Shown: piece after piece, positions 35,717 through 45,941 of the stretch | Numbering within the stretch: the first letter of the stretch is position 1 | Layout: each line of letters starts with the position of its first letter | Assembly (NCBI GenBank): GCA_037893225.1 | Contig: JAZGUH010000721.1 | Location: forward strand, 496,001-560,000 | Length of the DNA stretch: 64,000 nucleotides | Source: Hippasteria phrygiana | Taxonomy: Eukaryota > Echinodermata > Asteroidea > Valvatida > Goniasteridae | Direction: 5' to 3' | Program-made: the position numbers and the translations under genes | The notes under the pieces: model-generated | What the model was told of the DNA's origin: nothing | The model's database searches: none | What the model saw: only the letters and a program-made list of their open reading frames with translations

Positions 35717-37657
35717 AGGCTTGCCAAAGATCCGGTGCAAGGGAAATCAGTGAGAACTGATCGCGGGGTAGGGAAACCAGTAGCTGTACGTACAGGCAGG
35801 AAGCCGACGATTGTCCCTCCGAGACAGGTACAAGCTATTAAATGCCAAATAAGGGCCCCTGTGCATGTTTTTCGGGACAAAGTAGTCATTGTAGCAGGGT
35901 TACTATCGGGACTTGTGGGATCGGCTGATATGCAGTCCGACGGAGTAAGTAGTTTAGGCGAGGCAGGCCAGATTTATGACTCTTGTGATCAATGTAACGG
36001 GAAAACTGTCAGCGTACTAGTGGCTAATCTAGGTACACAGGCACTGGTGATACCCCCGTACACTAAGTTGGGCTCTGTCCTGGAGGCAACAGTAGGCACA
36101 TCAGTTGGGTTAGAGTCAGATCAGGGTGGTATAAAGGTGTCTGTCAATAACATTTTAACAGAACAGACAGGCAATCTTGAGGATGTGTCTCCTGAATCTG
36201 GGAACAAGGTTGAAGAGGAGGGAGAGCCACTCTCTGAAACTTTCAGATTTTCTGATGGTACTGCTTACCAGTTGCTACCGGGTTTGAATCTTAATTCGGA
36301 TATTCTAACTGGGGAACAGAGGGAACAGGTTGCTAGACTTGTCCAGAAGCACGATAGTGTGTTCTCCAAAGGCCCGTTCGATGTTGGCTGTTGTGATTGC
36401 ATTCCCCATAAAATTGAAACCGTGGATGAGAAACCAATTAGTGAACCGTACAAAAGAATTCCACCGCACCAAGTACAGGAAGTGAAATATATGCTTCAAC
36501 ATTTACTGGATCAAGGCATCATTCGAAAGAGTAACAGCTCTTATGCCAGTCCAATCGTGCTGGTCCGAAAGCGCGATGGGTCATTGCGCATATGCGTAGA
36601 TTTCAGGAAGCTAAATTCTAAAACCATACGTGACTCGTTTCCCTTGCCTCGAATTGAGGAGTCCTTGGAAGCTCTGCGCGGTGGTAGGTTTTTTACCTCC
36701 TTGGATTTGGCACATGGATACTATCAAGTAACGATGGATGTTGGTTCAGTTGGAAAAACTGCATTTAGGGTGCCATTCGGTCTGTACGAGTTCACGCGAA
36801 TGCCTTTTGGCTTAGCAAATGCGCCAGGAACCTTTCAACGGGTTATGGAAATGTGCCTTGGAGACATGAATTTGTCATAGTTACTCATCTATTTAGATGA
36901 CATTCTAGTGTTTTCTTCCTCGTTGGAAGAACATTTGGACCGCCTTGACAAAGTTTTCACTAGGTTACGAGAGTTTGTTCTTAAGATCAAGGGGAAGAAA
37001 TGCTGTCTATTCCGTGATCAGGTTTTGTACTTGGGGCATGTTATTAATTCCCATGGTATCTCAGTGGACGACGACAAGATTCAGCGCATTAGGGACTGGC
37101 CCATACCGCGAACAGCTGAACACCTTAGATCTTTTTTTGGCTTAGCCGGATACTATCGCCGATTCGTGCAAGGGTTCTCGCAGATAGCAGCGCCGCTACA
37201 TGCCTTGCTTCCTTCGTTGACTAAGGGGAAGAATGCAAAGCGCGTACGAGTGTTCAACTGGAGCGACGAGGCGCAGAACGCATTTAATCAGCTTAAGCAG
37301 GCATTGATACGCGCTCCTGTCTTGGCGTATCCCGACTTCTCCCGCCCGTTCGTGCTCGAGGTGGATACCTCGCTAAAGGGGCTTGGGGCATGTTTGGTCC
37401 AACAGGATGCTAAAGGTAGAAAACATCCCATTGCGTACGCCAGTAGGGGGTTGCGCGGAGTCGAATCGAAGTATCTAGATTATAGTTCGTTCAAGATCGA
37501 GCTTTTGGCCTTGAAATGGGCTGTAGTTGATAAATTCAGAGATTATTTGATGGGTGTACCATTCACGGTCTTAACTGACAATAACCCTCTCTCCCATACA
37601 GACAGCCAAATTAGGGGCTTGCGAATCAAGGTGGGTGGCGCAGCTTTCTGCTTTTAA
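35717..37657 (+). pseudogene. Reverse transcriptase and RNase H of pol
   Basis: RT motifs run from YKRIPPHQVQEV through IVLVRKRDGSLRICVDFRKL, FTSLDLAHGYYQV and RMPFGLANAPGTFQ to YLDDILVFS (YLDD at 36,890-36,901). A TAG at 36,878-36,880 interrupts the frame just before YLDD. RNase H follows (LEVDTSLKGLGACLVQ, ELLALKWAV, LTDNNPL). The frame then shifts at about 37,610-37,640; QLSAFNFDIKFRSGISNRCADALSR continues in the next frame. Confidence 0.85.
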
Positions 37658-38714
37658 TTTTGATATAAAGTTTCGAAGTGGGATTAGCAACCGCTGCGCA
37701 GATGCGCTTAGCCGTTATCCGGGGCATTGTTCGGTAGAAGAGGTGGAGGAGACAGTGCGGTGTAATACATATTCTACCCAGCTCCCTTTGCATGTCGGCG
37801 CTTGCGAAGTACGGCCCTTAGTGAAACTGGATAAGCCGAATGTGTCGGTTGGTCCCCCGGGTGTTCTTCCTTCCTGGTCGCCTCGGCAGCTCTCTGAGTT
37901 GCAGAGGGCAGATCCCACCCTGCAGAGAATTTGGGAACGCTGGGAACGACACTGGCGCCCTGGCGAGGTTGTCCAAGGGCATTAGGGTGACTCCCCTGCC
38001 TTGAAGTTGTGGTTATGGCAGTGGTCGCGGATTGTGGAGCGCGACGGGGTCCTTTGTCGCCGAGTGGAGGACCCATTGGTTGGGGAGTTGTTTCAGGTGT
38101 TGTTGCCAGCGAGCCTCCAACAAAGGGCTATTGAAGGGTGTCATGAGGGTTGGGGGCAACAAGGTGTTATGCGGACTTGCTCGCTCCTCCGGAGGCGTGT
38201 GTATTGGCCAAAAATGGCTGCAGCTGTCCGTAGGCATATCGGGAAGTGCCAAAAATGCGTCATTGCAAAGGCTTCACAGCCTTTTCCAAGAGTTCCCATG
38301 CGCTATTTGCTGGCATTTAGACCTCTAGAGGTTCTAGCTATAGATTTTGTCAAGATCGACAAGGGGCGTGGTGGGTATGAGGACGTGCTTGTGTACACTA
38401 AGTTTGTACAAGCTATACCGTGTAAGGATCAATGTGCAGAAACGGTCGCTAAGGCACTCCGAGATCACTGGTTTTCGCGATTCGGCATACCAAATAGGCT
38501 TCATAGTGACCAGGGTCGCAACTTTGAGGGGGATGTGGTAAGGTCTGTCGATGAACAGGATCGGCGAAAATGGCATGATTTGATGCCCCATTTGACATTC
38601 GTCTATAATGCTACCCATCATTGTAGCACAGGAGTTGCGCCATACACCCTGATGTTTGGTCGTGAGCCCTTGATCCCGTTGGATCAAATCACGGGAACAA
38701 CATCAAATTCTTAA
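37635..38714 (+). pseudogene. Integrase of pol, active-site segment deleted
   Basis: The zinc-binding region is recognisable (CHEGWGQQG..RRRVYWPKM..CQKC), but the second histidine position reads Q. The core has the first two acidic residues (AIDFVKID and SDQGRNFEG). The sequence then jumps from NFEGDVV directly to RSVDEQDRRKWHDLMPHL. About 40 residues usual in Gypsy integrases, including the catalytic glutamate, are missing. An in-frame TAG lies at 37,983-37,985. Confidence 0.8.
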
Positions 38715-38825
38715 CCGGGCAAAAGAATTGGTGAGGGATAATTTAAAGAAAAGTGTCAGCAGAATAAATCTGGGTACAATGCAAAGGCTAAGGCGTGTCC
38801 AATACCAGTTGGTGCGCAGGTCCTT

Positions 38826-39383
38826 TTGAGAAAGTGCGCATTTAGGGGCCGTCATAAGATTCAGGACAAATACGAAAGAGCTCCATACAAAGTTGTCTGG
38901 GTAAATGAGCACGGGAATATCTATCGGATTCGCCCGGTAAATGGGGGTCAGGAAAACACAGTCAATCGAAAGTACTTACTGTTGGATCCGCTGGCTGAGT
39001 CAGAATCGGAGAGTAGCGGTGATTCTGACGGGGACTCGGACGATGGCTGCTTGTTCATGACAGATGGAAGTAATTCCATTGGCAGGCCTCGGGAATTGAG
39101 TCAGGGACTAGGCAATAGAAAAGGAAGCCACCCCAGGAGACAAGCTCTGATACATGTAGGTCATTGCCTCTTAGGAGATCTAATAGAAGTACTAGGGGTA
39201 CACATCGTAATCCACACCGACTTCCTCGGTCAACCCGCTCTTAATGCGTCTGGTTGGCAGCCTGGACTATCTGGTGAATACCGAAGGTTGAGGATTTGCT
39301 TTGATGGAAAGTCTTGGGGTGTCCAGTTTCCTCTTTGCATACTCAGCCGGAAAGTTTCATCAGATGTCTTGGGGGTCAGCTAG
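38826..39383 (+). pseudogene. Integrase C-terminal (GPY/F-like) region and tail
   Basis: KYERAPYKVVWVNEHGNIYR matches the GPY/F-type module after the core. It is followed by an acidic serine-rich stretch (ESESESSGDSDGDSDDG) and an unrecognised tail to 39,383. It lies in the same frame as the integrase but is separated from it by stops near 38,712-38,757. Confidence 0.65.
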
Positions 39384-39568
39384 GCACCATCACTGTCAGT
39401 GTTTGTAGAGTTTGTACTTCCATGGGAAGGCCAAATTTGAGTAAGATTTTCAGATTTTTGCTGAATGATTTTGGTTGTTTGATATATATGTAATGGTTAG
39501 AACATGTTTGGTATTCACCCTTCCGATGCTTCGGACTCCCCCCCCCCCCTTTTTTTTCTGGATTCAAC

Positions 39569-40147
39569 ATGACCTTTGTCTTATTTGGCCACAGTTTTGT
39601 GCGGCGTTTGAGAAACAAATGCAGCTTTACCATGATGATAGAATTAGAACGAGCTCGGGTTCCAATCACTTGTTTGGGGGAGGGTGGCCTCACCTTAAGT
39701 AGAATCAGGTCAAAGCCCGTGGCCTATTTTAGGCAGATCGAGAAGGCTCAACCTTCGATTTTGATTTTGGACCTTGGCACAAATGATTTGTGTTCAAAAG
39801 ATATAGGGCCAGTAGGATTGTATGCCTCCCTGCGAGACTTTGTAAATGAGTTGTCTGGTTGGAACATTTCCCCAGACATTGTAGTTTTTCTTCCAGTGTT
39901 GCCTAGAACGGGCAACATGCGAAGAAACCAGGTTTCAGTAGATCAGTTCAATGAGAAAGCGGAAGTTTTTAACAAGTTGCTGGAGGACATGACTTTCTTA
40001 GAAGACAGGTGGTTTGTGTGGAAGCACAGGGGTCTTCGTTACCCCAGGTACAACTTTGATGGAGTGCACCTAAATGAGCAAGGCATGCTCCAATACGAAA
40101 GAACCCTTAGGCAGCTGGTTAAATTCTTTGAGGCCCGCTGTTGGTGA
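39569..40147 (+). CDS. SGNH-hydrolase-like protein in the env position
   Basis: An uninterrupted 192-codon ORF on the pol strand, between pol and the 3' LTR. All four SGNH blocks are visible: FGHSFVRRL (Ser9, nucleophile), a Gly at about 40 (GEGGLTL), LGTNDLC (Asn72) and DGVHLNEQG (Asp164, His167). Hydrophobic strands lie where the fold needs them (SILILDL, DIVVFLPVLP). SGNH/GDSL proteins are small esterases or lipases. There is no signal peptide, so cytoplasmic action is likely. Related domains are known in LINE ORF1 and in some tyrosine-recombinase retroelements. A C/T-rich tract (39,538-39,558) and candidate acceptor precede the ATG, so splicing is possible. The intact frame contrasts with the broken gag-pol. 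Confidence 0.8.
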   Translation: MTFVLFGHSFVRRLRNKCSFTMMIELERARVPITCLGEGGLTLSRIRSKPVAYFRQIEKAQPSILILDLGTNDLCSKDIGPVGLYASLRDFVNELSGWNISPDIVVFLPVLPRTGNMRRNQVSVDQFNEKAEVFNKLLEDMTFLEDRWFVWKHRGLRYPRYNFDGVHLNEQGMLQYERTLRQLVKFFEARCW

Positions 40148-40394
40148 AACAGTTGATACTGTACTGGCTGTTGCCAATGGGTACAAGGAGTGTGGAGTTG
40201 TATAGATGATCAATATCCTGGGTTCTCGAATAATGTAAATATCCATGTTCGAAGTTAGGTAAAAGTAAGAAAAGGGGTTTCCATAAATGTATAATATAAA
40301 AATAATGGTGTTCAGTCTTCTGGTAATTCGTACATGTACATTGATTTTTTAGAGACAAGAATTTTTCGGATGATCTCCAGGAGAAGATCATTTT

Positions 40395-40405
40395 AGTAGG
40401 GAAGG
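40395..40405 (+). promoter_or_regulatory. Polypurine tract before the 3' LTR
   Basis: AGTAGGGAAGG lies two bases upstream of the 3' LTR start. It is the expected position of the plus-strand primer. Confidence 0.55.
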
Positions 40406-40407
40406 TT

Positions 40408-40921
40408 TGTGGTGATTCAGTATAATTCAATGAGTGTGACCACATGAGGGCGCTATATATGTTGTCCATGGACGGCCCGGGTATTGCGTATGGATTTGGG
40501 GCCTTGGAGTGTAATGCGGGGCACATAAGTTGATACTGTATATGTATTAATCAATAAGATGTATATTTCAGAGAAAGGGGATGTCAATAGATATGTATTT
40601 TCCAATATGCAGCACTTTTTGATGGGCTATACCACATAGCATTAAAATTAGGGGGTGACTAAGTTTCCATTGCGCAGGGATTTGTGCGTTAACTGGCTTC
40701 AAGCGCCACATTGTTTGAGGCTTGTTCTCTTCCGACGAAGTTTTTGAGGCGTACGGATCTAGTCGAAATTCATCAACCGTAATGTGCCAATAACTGGAAG
40801 ATTTGTACGGGGGAGGAAGGCCCTAGGCAAGGGGGGTGTTTGCTGCATCGACTGGTGAGTTTACAGTTATCTCTGAAGTCGTTTTGGCGACTTTTGCAGG
40901 GTGTAATCTGTGTTTTGATAT
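40408..40921 (+). repeat. 3' LTR, partial
   Basis: Matches 32,752-33,265 with about a dozen differences. It is interrupted at 40,921 by the 339-bp insert. Only CGCAGGTTTGTG (41,265-41,276) of the next LTR part is recognisable beyond the insert; the polyadenylation region and U5 are absent. Confidence 0.8.
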
Positions 40922-41260
40922 TGTAGCGTTTGGACCGGCTAGCAACAGAGGGCGCTCTACACCTTCCACGGTGCGGACTGGAGCCCCTGTGAAGTGGACC
41001 GGCTAACAACAGAGGGCGCTCTACACCTTTCACGGTGCGAACTAAGAACCCTGGAAAACAGACTGGTCAACCCGGCTCGGCAGCCATCTTGTTGTTGTTG
41101 CTATATAGCGTCAGTCAGTCACATGTTTGGAGCTTGCTATGCAAAGAAGTGTGTTTTGTTCTGTACCGTAAATTGTGAATAAAGCGAGGTTCGAGCAGAA
41201 ATATAATTGCCTGAGTTGTCAATGATTGTGTTCCGATCAAAGCCCAATCGACACGCTACA
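40922..41260. mobile_element. Solo-LTR-like insert in the 3' LTR
   Basis: It starts TGTAGCG and ends CGCTACA, flanked by ATAT on both sides (40,918-40,921 and 41,261-41,264). It contains AATAAAGCGAGG at about 41,178, a polyadenylation-like signal. TG..CA ends, a short target duplication and this signal fit a solo LTR of a second retrotransposon family. A small DNA element with 7-bp ends is the alternative. Confidence 0.65.
40932..41059 (+). repeat. 64-bp tandem duplication
   Basis: Two copies (40,932-40,995 and 40,996-41,059) both contain ACAGAGGGCGCTCTACACC and CACGGTGCG. They lie in the putative U3 part of the solo LTR, where tandem enhancer-like repeats are common. Confidence 0.75.
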
Positions 41261-41276
41261 ATATCGCAGGTTTGTG

Positions 41277-42259
41277 ACGTTAACCGCCCGCACGTCTTCA
41301 CGGTCTTTTTTGCCGTTGACGTTGCTGGATTCTTCAGGTATAACATTTTTGCTCCCGAATTTCCCTCATTTTATGACTGATCTTATTTACTGCTCCTCCA
41401 CTTCGTTATAACCAGTCAAACCTTTGGGTATTACAGATGCCTTTCATTGGGCTGGGGAATCTTATATCAATATTATTTGTGGATTTTGAGTGTGTTTATT
41501 TGGCACGTTAATCTGAGGTTTCAGTCGCTAATTAAACGCTATGTGTATTGCGCAATGGCAGCCTCACGGGCGACAGTGCGCGCTGTGTATTGCAGGCGCA
41601 CTGTGTGTGAATATATACAATTTATAAACACCAGATTTAGGGGGTCGCGCAGTGTTGTTGCGGGGCAATGATAATGCTTTAAATTGTGCTTTGTGCTGAA
41701 TCATGTTATCTTTAGTTGTGTGTGTGCATTTTATTTTATAGCCACGTACAACGTTAGACTGGTAGCCTTGCCTAGTCGATAACCAGTAGCGGCATTCCAG
41801 CCTCCTGGGCCACTTTTTTTTACCCAAATATCAAGGTAAGAATCATTGTTAACAAACTTAACATATTGCTGGAAACCAGTTCATTCAATATATTTTGAGA
41901 ATATATATACTCCTCATTGAAGTATAGTCCAAGTAACTTGGACCCTTTATCGCCTTTTTAAACATTTGGACATGATCTGGCGATAGTAGGATCCAAGCGA
42001 ATTGTGTACAAAAAGCGGCACGGTTACAAAACCGACAACATACTCATGACATTAGGCCCCCAAAACATGGTAAAAACATTCCAAATGAGAAAGAAAGTTA
42101 CCCCGATTAGATCTATACATTCATGGCATTCCCTAAGGCCGCTTAAATTGTTCACAATAATGTTCCGTCAAGCATACCGCTAAAATCTGCCAGGCACCGT
42201 TCGTCATCGAATTTTTGGTTAAGCCCGGTTCGGACTCGGCCGGCTCGGGAGGGCGCGTC
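41277..42259. other. No gene seen
   Basis: About 1 kb of unassigned sequence. GC content and CpG frequency rise towards 42,200. Confidence 0.3.
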
Positions 42260-42267
42260 TGACGTCA
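42260..42267. promoter_or_regulatory. CRE-type palindrome TGACGTCA
   Basis: A perfect ATF/CREB-type site in a CpG-rich stretch, about 215 bp upstream of the THAP start codon. A promoter role is inferred from position only. Confidence 0.35.
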
Positions 42268-42480
42268 CAGTCATACAAACAACAAATCACGCATTATCAA
42301 CGACTGTTTCATGGTACTATCTTCCAATGGGTCGTCTACAACTTGGGTGTATTAAAAGCCCATACTGTCGCACGTACATGTATCGCATATATTACCGGCA
42401 CAGAAAACTTCCGGTTTGCTGTAGTCTATGCGTACCGTACGTACGTTCATTGTGCTACGTTTACATGATTTTCCCTCAAA

Positions 42481-42654
42481 ATGCCAGGGAACAATTGTGC
42501 AATTGTTGGCTGCAGTGCCTGTAAGGGCAGAAATAGGGGGCTAAGTTTCCATGGAATACCGAAGAGGCCAGACCCAGCCAAAAAACAGCGAAAAGATGAG
42601 GCAGAACGGCAAGAATGGAGGCGACAGTTAATTGTCAAGTCGACTCGTAGATAG
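42481..42654 (+). CDS. THAP-type zinc-finger first exon (partial gene)
   Basis: A 57-codon frame opening MPGNNCAIVGCSACKG. It carries the start of a THAP domain: a Cys pair (C6, C11), FHGIPK with the conserved proline (P27) and a tryptophan (W46, EWRRQL). THAP domains are C2CH zinc fingers that bind DNA in host regulators and in P/Kolobok-type transposases. The second half (the C-x2-H pair and AVPT motif) is not in this frame. A donor-like GTAGAT overlaps the frame end (ACTCGTAGAT), so the rest should lie in a downstream exon, which I could not find. Either a host gene or another transposon remnant is possible. Confidence 0.55.
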   Translation: MPGNNCAIVGCSACKGRNRGLSFHGIPKRPDPAKKQRKDEAERQEWRRQLIVKSTRR

Positions 42655-42680
42655 GGGAATTGGTTGTGGAAGGAACGGCA

Positions 42681-42932
42681 CGGGGTGACTTTTGATGGGC
42701 AGGACAGCGCTGTCGTTTTTGACAGGGCTTGGGTACACAGGGGGCCGGGATGGACACAAGCATGACAGGGGGCCGGGTAACGTGAATTGTCGTGCTGGTC
42801 TATATTTTGTGGCACGGGCCTGGTATTGGATATATATGCGGCGCCGGGATGTTTTTGCGGGGTGACATGGTTGATGGGCCGGACAGCGCTGTCGTTTTGG
42901 ACGAGGCTGGGGTACACAGGGGGCCCGGGATG
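42681..42932 (+). repeat. Direct repeat with GACAGCGCTGTC palindrome
   Basis: Two copies about 178 bp apart (42,681-42,752 and 42,858-42,932) share GGGGTGAC, TTGATGGGC, GGACAGCGCTGTCGTTTT and GGTACACAGGGGGCC. GACAGCGCTGTC is a perfect 12-bp palindrome. They lie just downstream of the THAP exon. Confidence 0.65.
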
Positions 42933-43261
42933 AGGGATTAGAATAATACTTTAATAAAAAACTACATTTTGTAATATTGGCCATCATCAACTGAGATGTT
43001 TAAGAATACCGGCCTATCACCGCATCGGTGCGGCGATAAATACCGGTGCGTTGCTCTCGCGGGCCTTGCATGCGCTGGGTCCCGCGTCGCGCTCGCCGTG
43101 CATGCCGTGTCAACACTGTACACCTGACCGGGTCCCCGCGCACGGTAATACCACACATTCTGAACCATTCTGGGCCACGCGCACACGCAAATACCTAAAC
43201 ATTGACGGGCAACCTGTGTTGAAAATACCACGCGCTCCGCTAGCTACATCACGTACAACGC

Positions 43262-43402
43262 ATTGCACGGTCGAGTTGTCTCCATGTCAAAGTCGACTTG
43301 TCTCAACGGACGACTTGGTAAACGGTCAAGTTGTCTGAACGGTCGAGTGTCTGAACGGTCGAGTTGTCTCGAGTCGAGTCGGCCAACGGTCGAGTTGTCC
43401 GA
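43262..43402 (+). repeat. ACGGTCGAGTTGTC short repeats
   Basis: About five copies of ACGGTCGAGTTGTC or close variants, with GTCGACTTGTCTC variants interspersed. Confidence 0.65.
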
Positions 43403-43439
43403 CATCCATTTATACGTAGCAGCTAAGAATTGCAATTGT

Positions 43440-43509
43440 CATTCATTCCCAGAATTTTCATTCATTCCCAGAATTTTCATTCATTCCCAGAATTTTCATT
43501 CATTCCCAC
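43440..43509 (+). repeat. 19-bp minisatellite
   Basis: CATTCATTCCCAGAATTTT is repeated three times plus a partial copy, nearly perfectly. Confidence 0.85.
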
Positions 43510-44219
43510 TGCTAGTCTAATACATGGATGATGGATCTCAACTGACCAACATGTACTATTTTTTTCCCTCAAAATGTCAGTATCTCACTAGAAACGAGTA
43601 GTTTTAACTCAGAAAAGTGTTAACCAGACATTGGGCTAAAGAGCTAGGGCCTACACTCGTACTTAGCGACCAGTGTGCAAGCATACATTTCCAACTTGAC
43701 ACTTTGCCCGCCAATAAGGCCCAATAATAACACCAGTTGTTACTTATCAAGGCTGTGTACTCATAACTGTATCAGAACATACTTGTATGCTGTCTATTTC
43801 GTCTATTTCGTCATGTTTTAACGAAAACCTAAGGCTTTCTAGGCAAAAGAGTAGCGCGGCGACGATGCCTATCGCACTTCAAAACACTTCAAAGGTCAAC
43901 CGGAAGTTTTCTGTGCCGGTAACCTCAGGGCTTCCGGCCGACGGAACATGTTTATACGCGATGCATAGCGCGCCCGCTGGAGTTGGCAGTCCATTCTTTT
44001 TTTCCTCCAGGTCTATGGTGTAACTGCAATAGACTATGCTAAAATCGTTACTGACTTAGATAACTCCCTGGATTTGTACTGAATGTGAAAGGTTTTTTTG
44101 CGGACAGGGATATAAATTAACCGGCTACACGTCTTTATTGCTGAAACAGTGATATCTCAACGAGGTTAACAGTTATTCTCGCCTACAAGCATCGAAGTAC
44201 AAGAGCATGGAAAGGCAAG
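43510..44219. other. No gene seen
   Basis: Unassigned sequence. The open frame 43,787-44,023 matches nothing I recognise. Confidence 0.3.
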
Positions 44220-44451
44220 GTAAAATATAGCCTTGATTGTCAAGGCTGTCAAGCTTGTTCCCGAAACGAGCGAGCGTACGTACGTCCCCACACCATCTGT
44301 AACAGTGCGTAGAATACAGTACACTGTACATGTACGTACACGCATAGTTGAGGCGAATGACAGCTGTCTTTCGCCTCGACTATGCGTGTACGTATGGTGG
44401 TGACTGAGGGGAACAAAGCTTGACAGCCTTGATCAAGGCTAAGTAAAATAT
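44220..44451. mobile_element. Fold-back MITE with long target duplication
   Basis: Almost entirely palindromic, with outer arms containing AGCCTTGAT and CAAGGCTGTCAAGC. The central hairpin 44,331-44,393 is built on ACGCATAG and AGGCGAA with their complements. GTAAAATAT flanks it on both sides (44,220-44,228 and 44,443-44,451). A 9-bp or slightly longer duplication with palindromic structure is typical of Mutator-like MITEs. Confidence 0.65.
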
Positions 44452-44489
44452 GGTATTACTTTATTATTATTTTTTATATATTTATGTTT

Positions 44490-44560
44490 TTATAACTCTA
44501 GAAGCAGGGAATATCGTACTTATAAGATGATGGGAACATGCACCCCCTTACAAAAAAGTT
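44490..44560 (-). pseudogene. Short LINE-tail remnant
   Basis: GAAGCAGGGAATATCG and AGATGATGGGAACATGCACC resemble the complement of the GACFPSS..CF codons in the LINE fragment of the array. It is too short for certainty. Confidence 0.35.
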
Positions 44561-44625
44561 CTATATAAATCTATAAAAAAAAATTCTGTAGAATTTCTAT
44601 ATGATATTCTGTAGAATTCCTTTAT

Positions 44626-44771
44626 AGAGTTTCTGTAGAGTTTCTGTAGAGTTTCTGTAGAGTTTCTGTAGAGTTTCTGTAGAGTTTCTGTAGAGTTTCT
44701 GTAGAGTTTCTGTAGAGTTTCTGTAGAGTTTCTGTAGAGTTTCTGTAGAATTTCTGTAGAGTTTCTGTAGA
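44626..44771 (+). repeat. 11-bp minisatellite (about 13 copies)
   Basis: GAGTTTCTGTA is repeated head to tail with almost no variation. Because 11 is not a multiple of 3, every frame gives an 11-residue periodic peptide; this is not a protein gene. Confidence 0.9.
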
Positions 44772-44789
44772 AAATGGGCCACTTCTCTA

Positions 44790-45180
44790 TAAGACATGTT
44801 ATGGAATTCTATAGAAATTTTACAATTCTATAAAAGATAATTCTATAGAATGTCTAAAAGATTCTACAGAATTTGTCTATAGATTTGTATATAATTTCTT
44901 TAGAGATCCTCTATAGTTTTATAGAATTCTATAAAAAAAATTACAACTTTTCTATAAAACAGCTAGTAGAATTCTATAGAAATATGACCACTTTTCTATA
45001 AAACAGCTATATAATTCTATAGAAATAGGACCACTTTTCTATAAAACATCTAGTAGAATTCTATAGAAACGGGACCACTTTTCTATAAAACATCTAGTAG
45101 AATTCTATAGAAATAGGACCACTTTTTTTATAAAACATCTAATAGAATTATATAGAAAGATGACTCCATTTTTATAAAAT
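44790..45180 (+). repeat. AT-rich repeat of about 44 bp
   Basis: GAATTCTATAGAAAT and GACCACTTTTCTATAAAAC alternate. Four clear copies lie at 44,945-45,130, with more diverged copies before and after. Confidence 0.75.
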
Positions 45181-45941
45181 GTCATAAATATTTACAAACT
45201 TGGTAACTTTTCTAAACATTTTAATTGAATCGTTTATATGTATGTCGACTTTTCTATCAACCTATGGCATTCTCTTGACAAGAAAATATCAACGTGATAC
45301 ACTTCATCCTTCAAAATTAAAACAATTGGAGATCAATACTTTGTTGCTCTGTACTTTTCACTGCATTTATTTCCAGCATAGACCATGGCCAAAACAGTCC
45401 TGATTTTTTTTCAAATCTAATACTGTACATGAATAATTTCACACAGGGAATTAATGAAAAATGTATAAATACATGTATAAGCACCCGATATGCGATCAAC
45501 ATTAATTAAATAGGAAACTACATAATTCCACATACATCATTGTTTCTATATTAAAAAAACGGTAGGCAAAAAGGAATTGAAAAAAACTTTGGACGGATAC
45601 AAGACAAGTAAATTAAAGAAGGCTTAAATAGTTTTGTATTTTATAAACAAATGCAAAGAGACGAACAAGAATGATTACAGTATGAAAGATAACAGTATGG
45701 TTGTTAAAATATTAATAGTGAACAATCACCCCTGTTGGCGCACTTGGAAAATTTACATTGATCTCTTTATAAAATCAGCACTGAAAAAGGCCTTTGTGAA
45801 ATTTTTACTAGTATATAAATTTGTGAAAACTGATAAATCACCTGACGTAAAGAGAAATGTCCTGGCGAAAAATTGAACTCATACTTCCGAAAATCTAAAA
45901 TACACACGGACCAGTGAAACTCGGTTTACTTCGGACAGAGA
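45181..45941. other. No gene seen
   Basis: AT-rich, with only short lysine-rich open frames of no recognised family. Confidence 0.3.

Larger units (their letters stand above)
32752..40921 (+). mobile_element. Decayed Gypsy-type LTR retrotransposon with extra SGNH ORF
   Basis: Order: 5' LTR, primer site, gag, protease, reverse transcriptase, RNase H, integrase, extra ORF, purine tract, partial 3' LTR. Integrase downstream of RT/RNase H is the Gypsy (Metaviridae) order. The shared LTR part differs at roughly a dozen positions in about 510 bp by eye, so the insertion is not very recent. gag-pol is broken in several places. The far end of the 3' LTR is missing and its last part is split from the body by another insertion. 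Confidence 0.85.

Noticed and set aside
39376..39693. Minus-strand ORF opposite the SGNH start
   Set aside because: Shadow of the plus-strand sequence and the C/T tract.
43440..43509. CRISPR-like array
   Set aside because: Contiguous 19-bp repeats without spacers, in an animal genome.
44597..44797. Repeat protein (STETLQKLYRN units)
   Set aside because: It is the translation of an 11-bp minisatellite; all frames give periodic peptides.
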